Shown in pieces: positions 51,137 to 63,447 of a stretch of 64,000 nt of DNA. The notes under the pieces were generated by a model. That model made no database searches. It saw only the letters and a program-made list of their open reading frames with translations, and was not told the origin of the DNA. Source of the DNA: Pagrus major (Eukaryota > Chordata > Actinopteri > Spariformes > Sparidae). The DNA lies in assembly GCF_040436345.1 (NCBI RefSeq), contig NC_133218.1:6202484-6266483 (forward strand). The letters are read 5' to 3'. A program made the translations under genes and the position numbers. Each line of letters starts with the position of its first letter. Positions within the stretch are counted from its first letter, which is position 1.

Positions 51137-54100
51137 CTAAGGATAAGAAAACAAATCAAGAGAGTTGGATTAGGCATTGTTTCGCATCTACTTCAATCGC
51201 TACTGTAGTACTGGAGCTGTTTTTATGGCCTTACCTTTACAGGGCTGTCAAAGAGGCCGTTGAGCTTGACAAAGCTCCCAGTGGAATCAGAGCAGGATGG
51301 TGCAGACTCAGCATCCTTGTGTACATGTCTTGGCTTACGAAGGAATGAATCTCGGTAGCAGAAAACAATCAGACCAGCCAAGAGGGCACCCATGAGGAAA
51401 GCAGCAAACACGCAGGTGATGAGGATGTTCATGTGGACCATCTGGTTGGTTTCACCTGCTTGGTTATCCCACACACCTACAAAACATTGATGCACTGGTT
51501 AACCCCCTGGTGAAAAGAGTCAAAGTGCTCAGTGAAGCATCCCACCCCATTCGACTGCAGAAATGTGCATGTTTGTGTGTGGACACATTCATGCATGAGT
51601 TTCTGCTTCTACAACCCCCCCCCCCCCCCCCCCCCCCCAATACAAGGTAGGCAGTCAACCACAACCAATTACATAAATATTGTCACATTTCTATTCATCT
51701 AAACCCAGATGGAGAAGAGAGATGGTGAAAATTGGCAGAAGCTGTTAGGTACCCACATCCATTTCACCATCTATAAATAGCAGAGCTATGTTAGTTCAGA
51801 AGGGAAGACTGAAAGTGTTGCCTTGATCCACGTTCCATGAGAGGCTTTTTGTCATGCGTTTAGCCGGTACCAGAGGGTTAGGAGTGCACTGTTATCTGAG
51901 GTCAGGAGCCAAATCAATGTTCCGCTCAAGAGATCAGGGAGTTGTTCGAAGGATAGAGAAGCAGTGCTTGCCTTCCAGGTGTTGGGGTAGCGACTGCTCT
52001 ACTGGAGGTTTGTTAGTAACCACAGACATTGAAAGAGTTAGTCATCAACCGTGCAGCCACAACAATGATGTGGCAGAGCAGGCCCAGTCAATGATCTACC
52101 AGCCAGGGTAAACTATTACTAGAGAGCTTGAGTTAAAAAAAATCTATACTGGCAGAGAGAGAAGATAAATCCAAACAAAAGTTTTTAAAGAAACTATATG
52201 AGAAAAAGGAGTGTAAGGTTTAATGATAAGAAGACTGAATAAATTATTGAAAAGAAAGAAATAAGAAAGAACAGAAGAAAATTACAAGTTAAAGAAAAGA
52301 TAACAATGGGAACATTAAAATATAATATGTATAGTAACTTAAATTATGTATGAAAGTGTTTATATGAAAAAGAAAGAGACTAAATGAAAATCTGCGAGGT
52401 TATTTACTGAAAACCCTAAAAAGCTGCCGTTGTGTGCACGTGTGTGTTTGCATATGTGAGTCTATGTGTGGATTCCCATTTGTGTGGCTCAGTGAGAGTT
52501 GTTGGCAGCTCTCAGATCAAGCTCAATGCAGCATGCTGGCTGCCTCCCTGCGGGCCTTACCCTCTTGGCCCCCTGGGATAGAGTCTAAAGAATGGGAGGT
52601 GGCTGGGTCATCCTGCAGCACAAAGCCTGAGCCGTAGAGCTCTGGACCAGGCCCAGAGCTGGGGCTCTGAGTGGGTATGAGTACTGGGGGGTGTATGGGT
52701 CCACTGGGGTGGACAGTGACTGGCGTTGATGAAAACTCCATGTCTGTGGTGACAAACAAATTGTTAACAAACTGTGCAGACGTGGGTAAAGCATACTGTT
52801 ATCATCCCGGTTAGTACGCTTGGGCAATGGGTAATTTTTAAGGTTAGTGACTGAAAGAATAGTGAATAAACCACAGTTAAGTTTTAACAAAATGTGTTTT
52901 TCACATTCACAGACCAATCAAAGTACCTTTTTTCAGACAATTTGGAACAGGAAAAAGAGACTGAGGTTCAAAGAGGAGTTGGTACACAACAGTAAGGATG
53001 CCAAGGGATGGTGGGTGGGTGGGCATGCAAGAAGGGCGGAGGGATTGAACGGGAATCGATGAGTGAAAAGGAGGAAGTGAGTCTGTGCTGAGATAGAGCA
53101 CCGATGTCGCCTGGTGAATCTGTTGTTTGTGACGATGGAAAATGAAGCAGGTGACATTCAGGTAAGAAAAGATGAATGGTTGCAGTGGTGGAAAGACAGG
53201 GTTGGAGATGCTGAACTCAAGGAAAGAAACCATTTGAGTAAAAGATCAAACTAACCAGAGGTAGGGTCGCCAAATGATTTGTAATCTGGCGCTGATGTAG
53301 TGCCCAAAAACGCTAAAAGAATTAAAAGAACAAGAAATCAGCATATGGGAATTCAGGAGTAAAAACTAAAAACTAAAATCCCTAAGAGACACTAAGAGTG
53401 CAGTTTATTTGGTTTAACGATAAAGATATAAAGCACTCGCTAGCAGTGTCCTCCTCTCACTGGAGTCTCTGAAAGCCCTCTGGTTCTGATCAATACTGAG
53501 GTTCAGCCCGGGTCATGTTCAGTCGGTACAAATGAAGGGACAGAAGCTTTAACAGAAGCTTTAAAGTAAAATCAGTGAAGGCACTTTTTCTGCCATCAGA
53601 TATCTGAAGACCTCTACCGTTTGCACCAGCTGAGCATGACCCTTAATTGTACATGTCCATGTTTGTGCCTCACAGGCGGTGTAAGTTACAGGTGGCCATG
53701 TACTGTATGCAGATGTGTGTGTTAATACTGCACATAGACTTATGTAGGGGCAAGTTACTGGAGTGGTTACTGGTGTGAGTGTGCAGGCTCATGGTGTGTG
53801 TGGAGATGAGTTTGTGTTTCATTTGCGTACGTTGATGTGTGTGTCAGTGTATGTGTATCTGTGTGTTTGTATATGTCTCAGGATTGATGGCATGGTATGG
53901 AGATGAGATTCTTACCTTGACAGTCTCCCAGGTGGGCTGTGTTTCCTGACTCAATGTCCTGCTCATACCCAGTCCTAAAAAAGAGCAAAGAAGAGATGGA
54001 AACAGATTAATCAAAGAGTCATCTCGAGAACTTGCGCTTAATATTTAGAGATGTACCGATACCTGAACTTTGTTTAATGGCGTACAAATTTGACACCAGT

Positions 54101-57100
54101 GGACAGCCATATGCTACTAAGTTACACAAGTCGCTTGCTGTTAATAACTGTTGGCTACTAAAATCTGTCCGTTGCATACAGGTATACGGGATGCTGCTGG
54201 GAAGTAGCAGGGTCCTGTTTCTAATAAATGAATTATGTGGTACTGGATCGGTGCATCGATAATGATTCCAGCATTTCAGACGATGTTCAGACTGCAGGCA
54301 AATCAGATTTGCTTCTCAAATGAGATCTGAGAGACGGAGTGTCCGCACCGTGATTTGTAAGTGATCAGATTGGATTTTTGTGTCTAGACATCATCAACAT
54401 ATCTTGCTGGGCTGCTGTGGTATGGATGTTGAAGCTCTGTGTTGTCTTCTATACCATTCAGCTTGTAGCAGCATGGATTCTGCTCATTCTGCCATACTTG
54501 AAAATCCAATGTGAGTGATCAGAGGGTCAGAACTGAGACACAGCTGTAGAAATCCTATTTGAATTGCAATTCAGAACACCTCTAAAGCATTTTAGGTGTT
54601 TGTTTTTTTTGCTATCCACCAAAAAATGGATTTGGTCTAGCAGTCCATGCATTTCTTTAGTTGCATACAGGTGTACGGGGCACTGCTGGGAAGTAGCAGG
54701 GTCCTGTTTCCAACAAAATAATGATGTCGTATTGGATTAGTACTTAGACTTGTTTATTCGCTGACATCGACTCCAGCATTTTAGGCAGTATCAGAGGCAT
54801 TCGCGATACTGATATTGGAACATCTCTATTTATGTTGCTGCTGAGGCTTGAACTTACAAAAGACCAGGCTGTATCCTTTCACAGGCTCCATGAGGCCTCC
54901 ACCCACAGTATGGATCCCTTGATGCGATGCAGGACCTGGTTGCCACACAAACACAGGAACACACGTACACATCAGACCACTGGGTTAAATGATTCTGGGA
55001 AAGAGCACTATAATCATTTGTGACTGATTGAACATTAACTTAAGGTGAGGCTGTTACAGTTTCTTTTATGACATTTACTGAAAAACAAAACAATAAAGTC
55101 ACAAACCTATGACCGGCCGTACAAAGGACATTTTAACCCCCGCAATGCCCACGAGCGCTTCACTTACTTGTGGCAGGAAGAATGCCTTTCGCAGCGACTC
55201 AGGGGAATACGGATGACACAGCTTGAAAAGGCGACATACAGGCTGTGTGCGTCTTTGTCCACGTGCAGCGAGAGGACACGCTTGTCATCCTCATGGTTAG
55301 ACAGGCACCTGGGAAAGGGAAGCGAGAAACCTGATCAGAGGTTTATCAGATAAGTCTGTCTACTGTTTCAGTCTCGGTAGATTTAATCACTTGTTAGGTG
55401 GAGAAGTCACATAAAGCCTTTTCTCCCAATTTAACAGGATTTTAACCTCTGACACGTGGCGGCGCGTGTGTTCGCATTCACAAATTAAGCACATAATAAA
55501 AATGAAATGACACACATGCATGAGAAAACAGACAAGACAAACATTGCCGTCTGTGCCAGGAAGTTTCACTTCAAGAGTTGCTGACTCCTCCGCCAGAAGA
55601 CAGAACGGGAAGAGAAAAGGAGAACAGAAGCAGACAGACAGAGGGTGAAAAGTGCATGTGTCCCTACTTTGCCTTGTTGAAGACATCTATTTCCTCCAGA
55701 AGCAGGCTGTCATTCAGGGACACAGAGGAGGTCTTAGCCAAAACCTTGAGGACAACCCCTGACTCAGCCCCGATGAACACCACTGTGTGGTTCTTGTGAG
55801 GTCCGGCTTCATTGTCCACAGCCAGCGCTGTCAGTCTGTACCTTCACACACAGCAGAGGAGCATATGTTACACACAGCAGGGGTTCTCCCATTCAAAAGG
55901 TCATTCTGAATACATAAATCACTTCAGCTCTTGAGTAACTAAAGGTCAGACTTTTTTTTAACTGGGTGTTAATCTCTTGTGCTTTTGCAGTACTGAGTCA
56001 GTTTACTTGCTATCTGTTGTAGAAAACCACACCTGAACTGGGGTGCAAGAGTTAAAATAACAAAACAAAACACAGACACCATATGAGACAGTTAAAAAAA
56101 CCCAACCAAGAAAAGGTCTGACAATCTCCCAATACTGACCGATATTGGCCTATTATAGATTTATTGGATTTGTTGTATATGCAGTCCAATATGCACTGCT
56201 ATGATACTTAAAAAAAAAAAAAAGAAAAAAAAAAAAGAGAGATCATAATGCAGAAAAGGTTTGGGCTCATTTATAATTATTGATTTTCAAATTAAGTTTA
56301 CTGTTTCAGTGCACTGAATTTCATTGTAGGCAATAAAAGTTTATTGTTAAACTGTAAAATGTCACAAGTGCTTGATCATTACATTTGAGGGATCAAAAAA
56401 AAACAAAACGTGCATATATGCGTGGATACTGTCGGCCTTTTATCAGCATCAGGCCCAAAAATCGAATATCGGCACTACTGTCAAGTGAGTTTAAAATATG
56501 CCTTTTTTGAGGAGCCCATAGTAAAGTGTGTGCACCATCTTTAAAATCTGACCTGATGACGTCAAGCATTTTCAAGTGGCATTTTTAAAGCTTTCTAGTG
56601 CCTTACAGCTGCGGTAAATTCCATATTTAGACAGTACATATACTCAAAATGGTTATTCCACTTCATCGTATTTAATCAGATGTGTTTGGGCTATAAGCAA
56701 CCAAATATATTGTTTGGGCATTGCACTCTACAGCAGGATGAGATATCAAAGTAAAGCAAACAGTTTCAAAATGTGTCACTTGTCTGTAAGTAGACTTTGC
56801 ATCCTATAAACTGGCTAAGACAATATAAATCTATTTACTCTGAAAGTGATGAAGTTAAAGGTTTAGTAGTTTCAAGCACTTTTTAATCCTTGAAAATACC
56901 ACATCAGAATTTAAGCATTTTCAAGGATTTCCAGCACCCGTATGAACCCTGCAAATGCTTTGTCAGACTATTTAGTCTGGTTCATTTATTTCTTGATCAT
57001 ATCATAATATTATCTAATTTGTTCTGTGAGCGCTGCTTGTGTTCGGACTGCATTAAATGCTGATGCGATGAGAAAAGTTTGGCATATTTGGTAAAAAAAA

Positions 57101-60100
57101 AAAAAAATATGATTTTGTTCTAAAAACTATTACTAGTATTTAAAACAAACTGAAGTATTTCATTAGTCTGCATTTACCTGACTCGAGTCTTGGTGAACCA
57201 CGGCTCATCCCCGATAGAAGGCACAGCTGTGTCCATGAGGGGGTGCGACTTGATGAACTGCAGGGTATCGTCCGGGAACTCGATGGAGCTCTTTAAGGAC
57301 GCAGCTGGACCATGACCTGCACAGCACCCGGGTCTGGAATGGAGGGCGCACATGCACAGAGGGCAAAAGGTCAAAGATCAGCCCATACGATCACACACCA
57401 GGGAGTCATAATAACGTGTATTGAAATGGATGAAGGGTGCAACGAGAGGGTGGGGGGTGAGGAGCAGGTGCTTATTAGGATCACAAAAAGGCCTCAGCTG
57501 GAAACATAAAATATACATATGCACGGTTATTCTCCATCAATGATTCACTGGGGTAATGAGGTGCTGCATGGACTTTGTGTTTTAGACACAAGGGCCGGGC
57601 TGCAAATATACGTGCCGACTGTAAACAGGTTAAATATGCAACGCATCTAATTATGCCAAATTAATTATTTAATCACCAGCAGATGGTGAATGTGTGTGCT
57701 GGGTCAAAGCTAATAACTAGTGAGAAAGATTTGATTTCATTGGGTTTAACCTGGACAAAGAAGGGTTAAGAAAAGGGGAAAAAACTGACAGGTGGCAAAC
57801 AGCTGCTGAATCAAGCGCCACCTGCTCAGAGAAAAGCCCAGTTTGAAATCCTCACCGAGGTTTGGGCAGCTTCTCCTCTGGATACGGAGTCCACACGGAG
57901 TCAGGAGTCTTCTGCTCTTTGAAGCGGCCCCAGAATACTTTCTCGATGTCAGCCATGGAGAACGCACACACTGCTGACCCTGGGATACTGTCGAGAAAGA
58001 AATACATTAATCTCACGTCCGTGTTTGACGTCTGTCCTCTGCATCAGAAATCCAACAACAACCAGCAGGCATGGCTCACCTGTTCATCTGCGTGGTGAAC
58101 ACACCCACCACCGAGGGAACCCCGTTGATGTTGATGATGTCAGTGATGGACTGAAGCACATCAAAGTAGAAGAAAGACTCCCCCGGCACAGAGCAATTAA
58201 GCCTCGCCTTCACGAAAGACGTCCAGTGCTTCTCCAGCACCCGCTGTGACCCGCCGACGTCATTCTTACAGATCCGGGCCACACGAGAATACACAACCTG
58301 CAGAGATCCGAAGTTTAATAGAGGACAGAGGCGGGAGGAAGAGGGAGGCAGCTGAGTGAACGTCACTAAAAACACTTCAACGTGCTGAATAATGCATCTC
58401 CATCCTGTAGCAACTCGCCACGGAAGACCTCACAAACAAACACTCTCATCTTTTCACTTTCACCCTGACTGGAGCAAACATTAAAAAAAGGAACGTATGC
58501 AGTGCAGTGTGATTATGTTTGATTGCATGTATTACAAAGGCTTAGCGTAAAAATGAAGTGTGTGAAGCAGTCGGCTTTGACAGTTTTAATTATTTACCAG
58601 TGCAAACCTCCATCAGAGGCCAGGTGTCACCCAAGCATTAGTAGGGTTGAAATATTTATTGGCTGGTGGCTGATGGAGGATGCTGGCCTCCTGCGGCTCG
58701 GCCAGACCAGCTCAGGATGAGATGAGGCATGGTCAAAGCTGAAGTTGGCCCCAAACATAGAACATCCTAATGCCCTCTGCATGTGTGTGTGTGTCATGGG
58801 GAGAAGCCGACACAGAGCTCGCAATCTCCGGAAGAGACAAATCCTCTCACTGTGTAATGGTTTTACATTAGTGGAACATTCCCAGCAAACACTGGCTGTT
58901 AAAATTTCTCGTGTGTTCTAATGTGATGTACTGTTATCGCCTGAATGGGCCCCATTACCACAGGGGCCATTTGTGGCAGAAAACGCATGCACCGAGGGAG
59001 GTGTAAGCCTTTTTAGGACAAAGGCTTGCATACTGTAGCCGCGTGGAATATGTAATGCGTTATAAACGGCAGGTGCACTGTCTTACCTTGCCCAGATTGC
59101 TGTGCTCCACTGCAATCTCTCGGTAGAAAAAGTACACATAATTCCCGTACTCTGCTGCATGCAGGAAATGAGGTTCTGAGGGAGAGACAGAGGCAGAGAG
59201 TTGAAGTGTATTTCTGCACCGTCACCACCACTGTGCATGTTGAATATTTCAGGGATTTGTACAGGGCTGTATATGACTGGGGGTGACCTAGATTGCCTGG
59301 GAGAGAACAGGCCATATCCCCACGGAGCTTGGCAAGGCAGGAGAGCTCTCTATCACTCTGAAAACAGCTCTGACAGTCACGTACATACATGCACCATGCA
59401 CAGGCATCATGGGCGTTTAGCTAGCTGGCAGGTGGACAGGTGTATCCACGGGAACGCAAGGGGAGAGAGAGATAAAGATTGGGAGTGATGAAGAGGTGTT
59501 TGTGTACCTTTCAGCCATTTGGAGTCATATTTGATGGTCCTCAAGGCCGATCCATCACCCATACTGCGATAGATGACCGCATCACTGGCCTGGAAGTCGG
59601 CTACAGTTGCAGAATACAGCTTCCCTTCTAAAAAACACAAAACAACAAGGAGTACAGTCACCAAAAACTAGGATACACTGCTCTTCACTGCTTTGTTGTT
59701 TCTCTTGGTTGATAAGGCTTAATTGGCTGACTTGTTATCGCTGCAGGCACAGTTTTACCGAGGCAAAGACTCAGAGGTGATAATGAGAGCATAAGTAGGA
59801 ACACATTAGTTCGTCTTAAGCAAGAGTAACTACAAGCGTGGGCGGATGTGCGTTTGACCCTTACCAGCAAAGAGGGCAACGTTGGTTTGCTTGGAGTCAA
59901 ACGGGCATCGTGCCAATCCATTGATCTCCTCGCCATCAAACTCGAGGTTATCCAGCTGAGGGGAATACAGAAATCACCCACACATTAGAGGGGTTTTGTC
60001 ATGGGACACAGAGGAAACAAACACACACAGAAGCAGTAGCACACACGTGAATCAGTCCAGTCAAATTTATTTAAAGAGACATTAAAATGAGGGGCGTGTT

Positions 60101-63100
60101 ACCCAAATCACTTTAAGAGCATTTACACGAGAAACACATTCTCCCACTCCCAGCTTGATCCGTGGCCTTAAGCTTCAAACTATGACACTTTAACTACCCC
60201 TCTAGCTTTAGTTTTGCACACGAAGGGCTCCGCAGTCAAGCTAGCAATAATTAATATGCATTGTCCGGTTGGACTTAAAATAAAGCCTGCTGACAAACAC
60301 TTATTAACCAGTGTTTCCTACACAAATAATTTACTTGCACAGTCCGCCCAGGTATATTAACGGCCGCCCATTTGAGCATTTTATACTTTTATTAATTTTT
60401 TTATCTGTCTGAGAAGAAAGACGCCATCCGTGATCAATTAACTAATGGACAATCAGCCCTCACCCTTCCCCTCCCGTAAACTGACAATCACACATGCTTT
60501 GCAGAGGAAGAGACGCTCTCTGGTATTACATGTCGATCTGTAAATGCACTGATTGTGGTGCAACCTCTGACTAATAGCAGATCCTGGCACTGGCTACTGA
60601 CCCTGTAGTATCTGCACATGGGGTTGAAGCCGTTGGTACCACAGATGAACACCAGGTCGTCGTTTCTGGGAACCAGCACTTTGATAAAGTTGTGGCACTC
60701 GTCCTGAAAACAGACACAAAACATGGAAGAGCGTTTTTAGAGGCAGCCAGCTTCTCTGCTCACAGTTTAAGTCTCTGGTGGAATATATAGGATAGAAGGT
60801 GCGAGATGAAAGCTGTTTAATACGTACTCTGTGTTTTCCCTTGACGGCGCACATCTCTCTGTCAGCTTGGCCTGATCGCCATGTAAGCTTCTGTAAAATC
60901 CAACATGGAGCATTAGACACATGCACACACTGGCACGTGCAGGCACGCACGCACACACAAACACAGTCCTCCCTCTTTCACTTGCTCATTTTACAACCTG
61001 TCCAGTTTGTGATGAATGGCTCTGTGTTTTCTATGGAGCCCTTTTTAGTGTCTGCAGATTGAGAGAGCAGCTTGTGGGGAGAATCTTACCCGGTAAGGAA
61101 TGATCTCATTCCTGTAGGATTCTCTCAGACTGACGAGGTACACCTGATCTCTGCGGACACACAACAACAGAACTCACAGCTCAGTGACACAGCACAGCAG
61201 GGAATACGCTTTGATAAAAATATAGGGCTCAACATTTTCCATTTTTCCTGTTTCAAAATAAAAATCTGGGGCTTTGTCAGGGTTTATTTTTAATGTTAGT
61301 AAAAAAACTCATTCAGGTCTTCTTTTAAAAAAAGGCACTACCTAGTTCTGGAGAAGAAATTCTAACTCAGAATTTTTATATTTACAATATTAATGAGGTA
61401 ATAATACAAATTGAGACATGTTTATTTTTTCCATAACTGAATAAACGAACTGTTCTCAGAGGAAAATAAGGTCCCCAGAACACTGTTTGAAGCTAGAAAG
61501 GTGGCAGGGTCCGCCACATATAAACAATCCATCATACATATTATCCAACATATCCATCAATGAAGATCTTTCTCTACCGATTAAAATTTCTTCCCCAAAA
61601 CTACAAAGTGCCCCTTTAAAAATACAATTTTCAACTTATCCACTGTGTGGTTCAGCCATTTATTGATTTGTACATTCTCAGAGGGACAGTTCATTTGCTC
61701 TGAACTATGGTTTCAGCTTCTTCTTGCAGCAGGAAACAAACAACGTTTTGGTTTGTGGTAAAATGAAGTGAAATGGGTTGCTGATGACAGTCAAAAACAT
61801 CGAATTGTGAATATATTTTTAGAGATATTGCAATTGCGATATGACTTGTGATTAGTGAGAATGATCATTTTTGTGTCACAATTTTCATTTTCACTGAAAA
61901 AATATGTTTTTTACATCTAGGGAACAATATTTCCTTTTTTAAAAACCTTCGTTATTTTCTGTGAAAAACCTGCAAAAACTGAAGATGATGAGACTAGAAT
62001 ATAGTTAATTCAAATCTCATATAAACCTTCTGTCTGAGTAACGTACAGGGAGTAAATGCATATTTAATTCTTCTTTTATGCAACTGAAAACCTGACTATT
62101 CTCTGCTGTACCACTTTATATGACAGCCCCTTATTGTTTTGATTATATGCTGGTTATTTAAAATGTAATAAAACCAGCGAGGATCATATTTTACTAGCCC
62201 ACAGAGATCAACATTTTGCTCCACTTTCAGCAAAAAACATGTGAATACCCCAAACTGACGACAGGAGGATCCACTTGCCAGCAGTGATACATGTGCTGCT
62301 GATTACAGGGGCTCCAGAGGTGGGAGTTTTATACTGTAGATGTCAGAGTGATTTCCTGCTACAATATTAGTGCTGCCGCTCAGATTAATCCCGGCAGTCA
62401 TAAATACCAAAAAGACATGTAAAGATGCCAAGAAACCCCTGACGGAGCGTCACAGCCGCATGATAGACGCCTCTCCCGGATCAATACCGACCATATACAT
62501 CAGATGCAGGCTTGGAAAGCCACAGATCCAATAACACTAAGAGCTTTTTTTCCCCGCTCAGACCACTGTTTACCTGCCAAGGAGTGACTGAGTATGTTGG
62601 TGTGGGGGATGTGTGAAAGAGAAGAGAGATAGTGTTTGTGTGTTGAGTTTACCTGCCAGCGATGAACAGAGTGTCCTGTATCTTGGTCATCAGCTGAAAG
62701 TCAAGGCGGTGCTGTGACTCGTTGCCAGAGGGCCTGCCTCTGAACACAGGGTACCGCCGTGCAACTGTGAAGACATCACGCATGCAGGCTATTAATGGGA
62801 ATCTGCAGCACGGATAAGGCACGCTCACCTCCCGCTAGATTTAACTCCACTGCTCTGATTAGAAATAAATATGCTGTGTGTGCTTCCAACAAATCCTCCT
62901 GCAATTAAAGTAATGGTACAGTACAAATATATTCTGCATAATTACATCTGTTTGTCATTGTGTTGTGTTTGTGCTTTAGATAATGGCTGCCTACTTCAGC
63001 ACATCTCTGTTCTCCCAGAGATGAGAATGAAAGCCACTTAATGCTACAGCTGATTGATTTTATTACCATGGATATGGCATGCTAGTGTTTGAACTGCTGA

Positions 63101-63399
63101 CACGACCAGAAAAAGCCACCCGCCGGTTTCCGTCTTCATTTCACATGTGACCGGAGTGAGTAAAAAGTGTGCATTAAGGATAGTTGTTGACTTTTTTAAG
63201 TGACGTTGCAGTAATTTTAATCTATCTCCACCCTCCCCCCGTCTCTGCTGACTTCATGTGCGTGTGTGTACTCACAGTGCGCGTCAACGACATCGAGGGG
63301 TACGGTGTCCTCTGGGAAGCTGACTGCGAGGAGAGTGCGTGAGGCTGTCAGCAGCAGCAGCAGCAGCTCACTGAGCAGAAGCGCAGCTCTCTGGCCCAT
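50015..63399 (-). CDS. sema6d: sema6d: semaphorin-6D, 19 coding exons
   Basis: Class 6 transmembrane semaphorin: guidance cue and receptor working with plexin-A partners (family knowledge). Coding exons in gene order: 63399-63276, 62764-62653, 61150-61090, 60890-60828, 60703-60602, 59955-59865, 59627-59508, 59175-59087, 58297-58080, 57987-57856, 57333-57178, 55841-55668, 55308-55168, 54935-54858, 53974-53916, 53291-53256 (microexon), 52743-52561, 51476-51235, 51136-50015. All have AG/GT borders (one GTACGT donor) and compatible phases, summing to 3303 bp, i.e. 1100 residues, or 1088 without the microexon; mammalian SEMA6D is about 1073. Order: signal peptide (1-25), sema domain (about 50-510), PSI, stalk, TM (about 663-685), long proline/serine-rich tail. 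VVNKYSY at the end and [15 protein letters not shown] near it identify SEMA6D rather than 6A-6C. Confidence 0.96.
51235..51476 (-). CDS. sema6d: sema6d transmembrane exon
   Basis: 242 bp encoding [17 protein letters not shown], the membrane helix [20 protein letters not shown], and the juxtamembrane [16 protein letters not shown] / [11 protein letters not shown]. It enters in phase 1 and leaves in phase 0, so skipping would shift the frame and give a soluble, tail-less protein. A 24-nt poly(C) tract (G on the sense strand) lies 139 nt upstream of its acceptor. Confidence 0.94.
51615..51638. repeat. Poly(C)24 tract (poly(G) on the sema6d sense strand)
   Basis: 24 consecutive C on the plus strand inside the sema6d intron 51477-52560. 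As G24 in the pre-mRNA it could form a G-quadruplex upstream of the transmembrane-exon acceptor. Such homopolymers are also prone to length error in assemblies. Confidence 0.9.
52561..52743 (-). CDS. sema6d: sema6d stalk exon
   Basis: 183 bp, phase 1 to 1, encoding [15 protein letters not shown] and a Pro/Ser-rich, poorly conserved stalk up to [10 protein letters not shown]. In human the matching exon begins DMEVSSSS. It could be skipped in frame, shortening the distance between the sema/PSI head and the membrane. Confidence 0.88.
53256..53291 (-). CDS. sema6d: sema6d 36-nt microexon in the stalk
   Basis: Acceptor ACATCAG and donor GTTAG flank a 36-nt segment that is phase 1 at both ends and adds [12 protein letters not shown] between LGDCQ and DMEFSS. 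It resembles the TPDYKIFGGPTS insert that I recall from longer human SEMA6D isoforms, also just before DMEVSS. It is therefore probably a conserved alternative exon; skipping keeps the frame. Confidence 0.8.
53916..54935 (-). CDS. sema6d: sema6d exons 14-15: PSI domain and start of stalk
   Basis: Exon 14 (54935-54858) completes the cysteine-rich PSI module: [16 protein letters not shown], then [10 protein letters not shown]. Exon 15 (53974-53916) encodes [19 protein letters not shown], the start of the membrane-proximal stalk. The donor of exon 14 is only about 30 bp from a MITE that fills much of the following intron. Confidence 0.93.
54046..54828. mobile_element. MITE with TAGAGATGTACCGATA ends beside sema6d exon 14
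   Basis: Left end TAGAGATGTACCGATACC and right end (reverse complement) TAGAGATGTTCCAATATC are good inverted repeats. Flanks TTAATATT and TTTATGTT match at 6 of 8 positions, a decayed 8-bp target duplication. Inside, a block of roughly 50 bp (GGGAAGTAGCAGGGTCCTGT at its core) occurs twice, near 54173-54225 and 54660-54713. Confidence 0.78.
55168..62764 (-). CDS. sema6d: sema6d sema-domain exons 2-13
   Basis: These twelve exons encode the seven-bladed sema propeller that binds plexin-A receptors. Recognisable segments in order: [176 protein letters not shown]. The paired cysteines and N-glycosylation sites of the family (NES, NCS, NHT) are present. Introns between them carry MITEs at about 56128-56478 and 61329-61615, while the exons themselves are uninterrupted. 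Confidence 0.95.
56128..56478. mobile_element. CCGATATTGG MITE in sema6d intron
   Basis: Left ACTGACCGATATTGGCCT and right AATCGAATATCGGCACTACTG are loosely inverted. The centre contains adenine homopolymers at about 56210-56236 and a TTTATTG-rich core resembling 25540-25600. Probably the same superfamily as 13100-13481. Confidence 0.5.
61329..61615 (-). mobile_element. TTAA-type (piggyBac-like) MITE, copy 2, inverted relative to copy 1
   Basis: The right end CTACAAAGTGCCCCT is followed by TTAA (61616-61619), and the left side has TTAA at 61325-61328 before a degraded end. The interior GGTGGCAGGGTCCGCCA and AAGGTCCCCAGAACACTGTT are the reverse complement of sequence inside 20833-21214. It sits in sema6d intron 2. 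Confidence 0.78.
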
Positions 63400-63447
63400 G
63401 GCTGCTCACAGACGACACTTCCTGTTTCACTCTGGTGGAGATGTTAC
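63400..63447 (-). other. sema6d 5' UTR part of the first coding exon
   Basis: A good acceptor (TGTTTCCAG) at 63448-63450 precedes 48 nt of untranslated sequence and the start codon in context GAGCAGCCATGG. At least one upstream non-coding exon must therefore exist, beyond this point or outside the window. The remaining 63451-64000 shows no feature I can assign. Confidence 0.65.
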
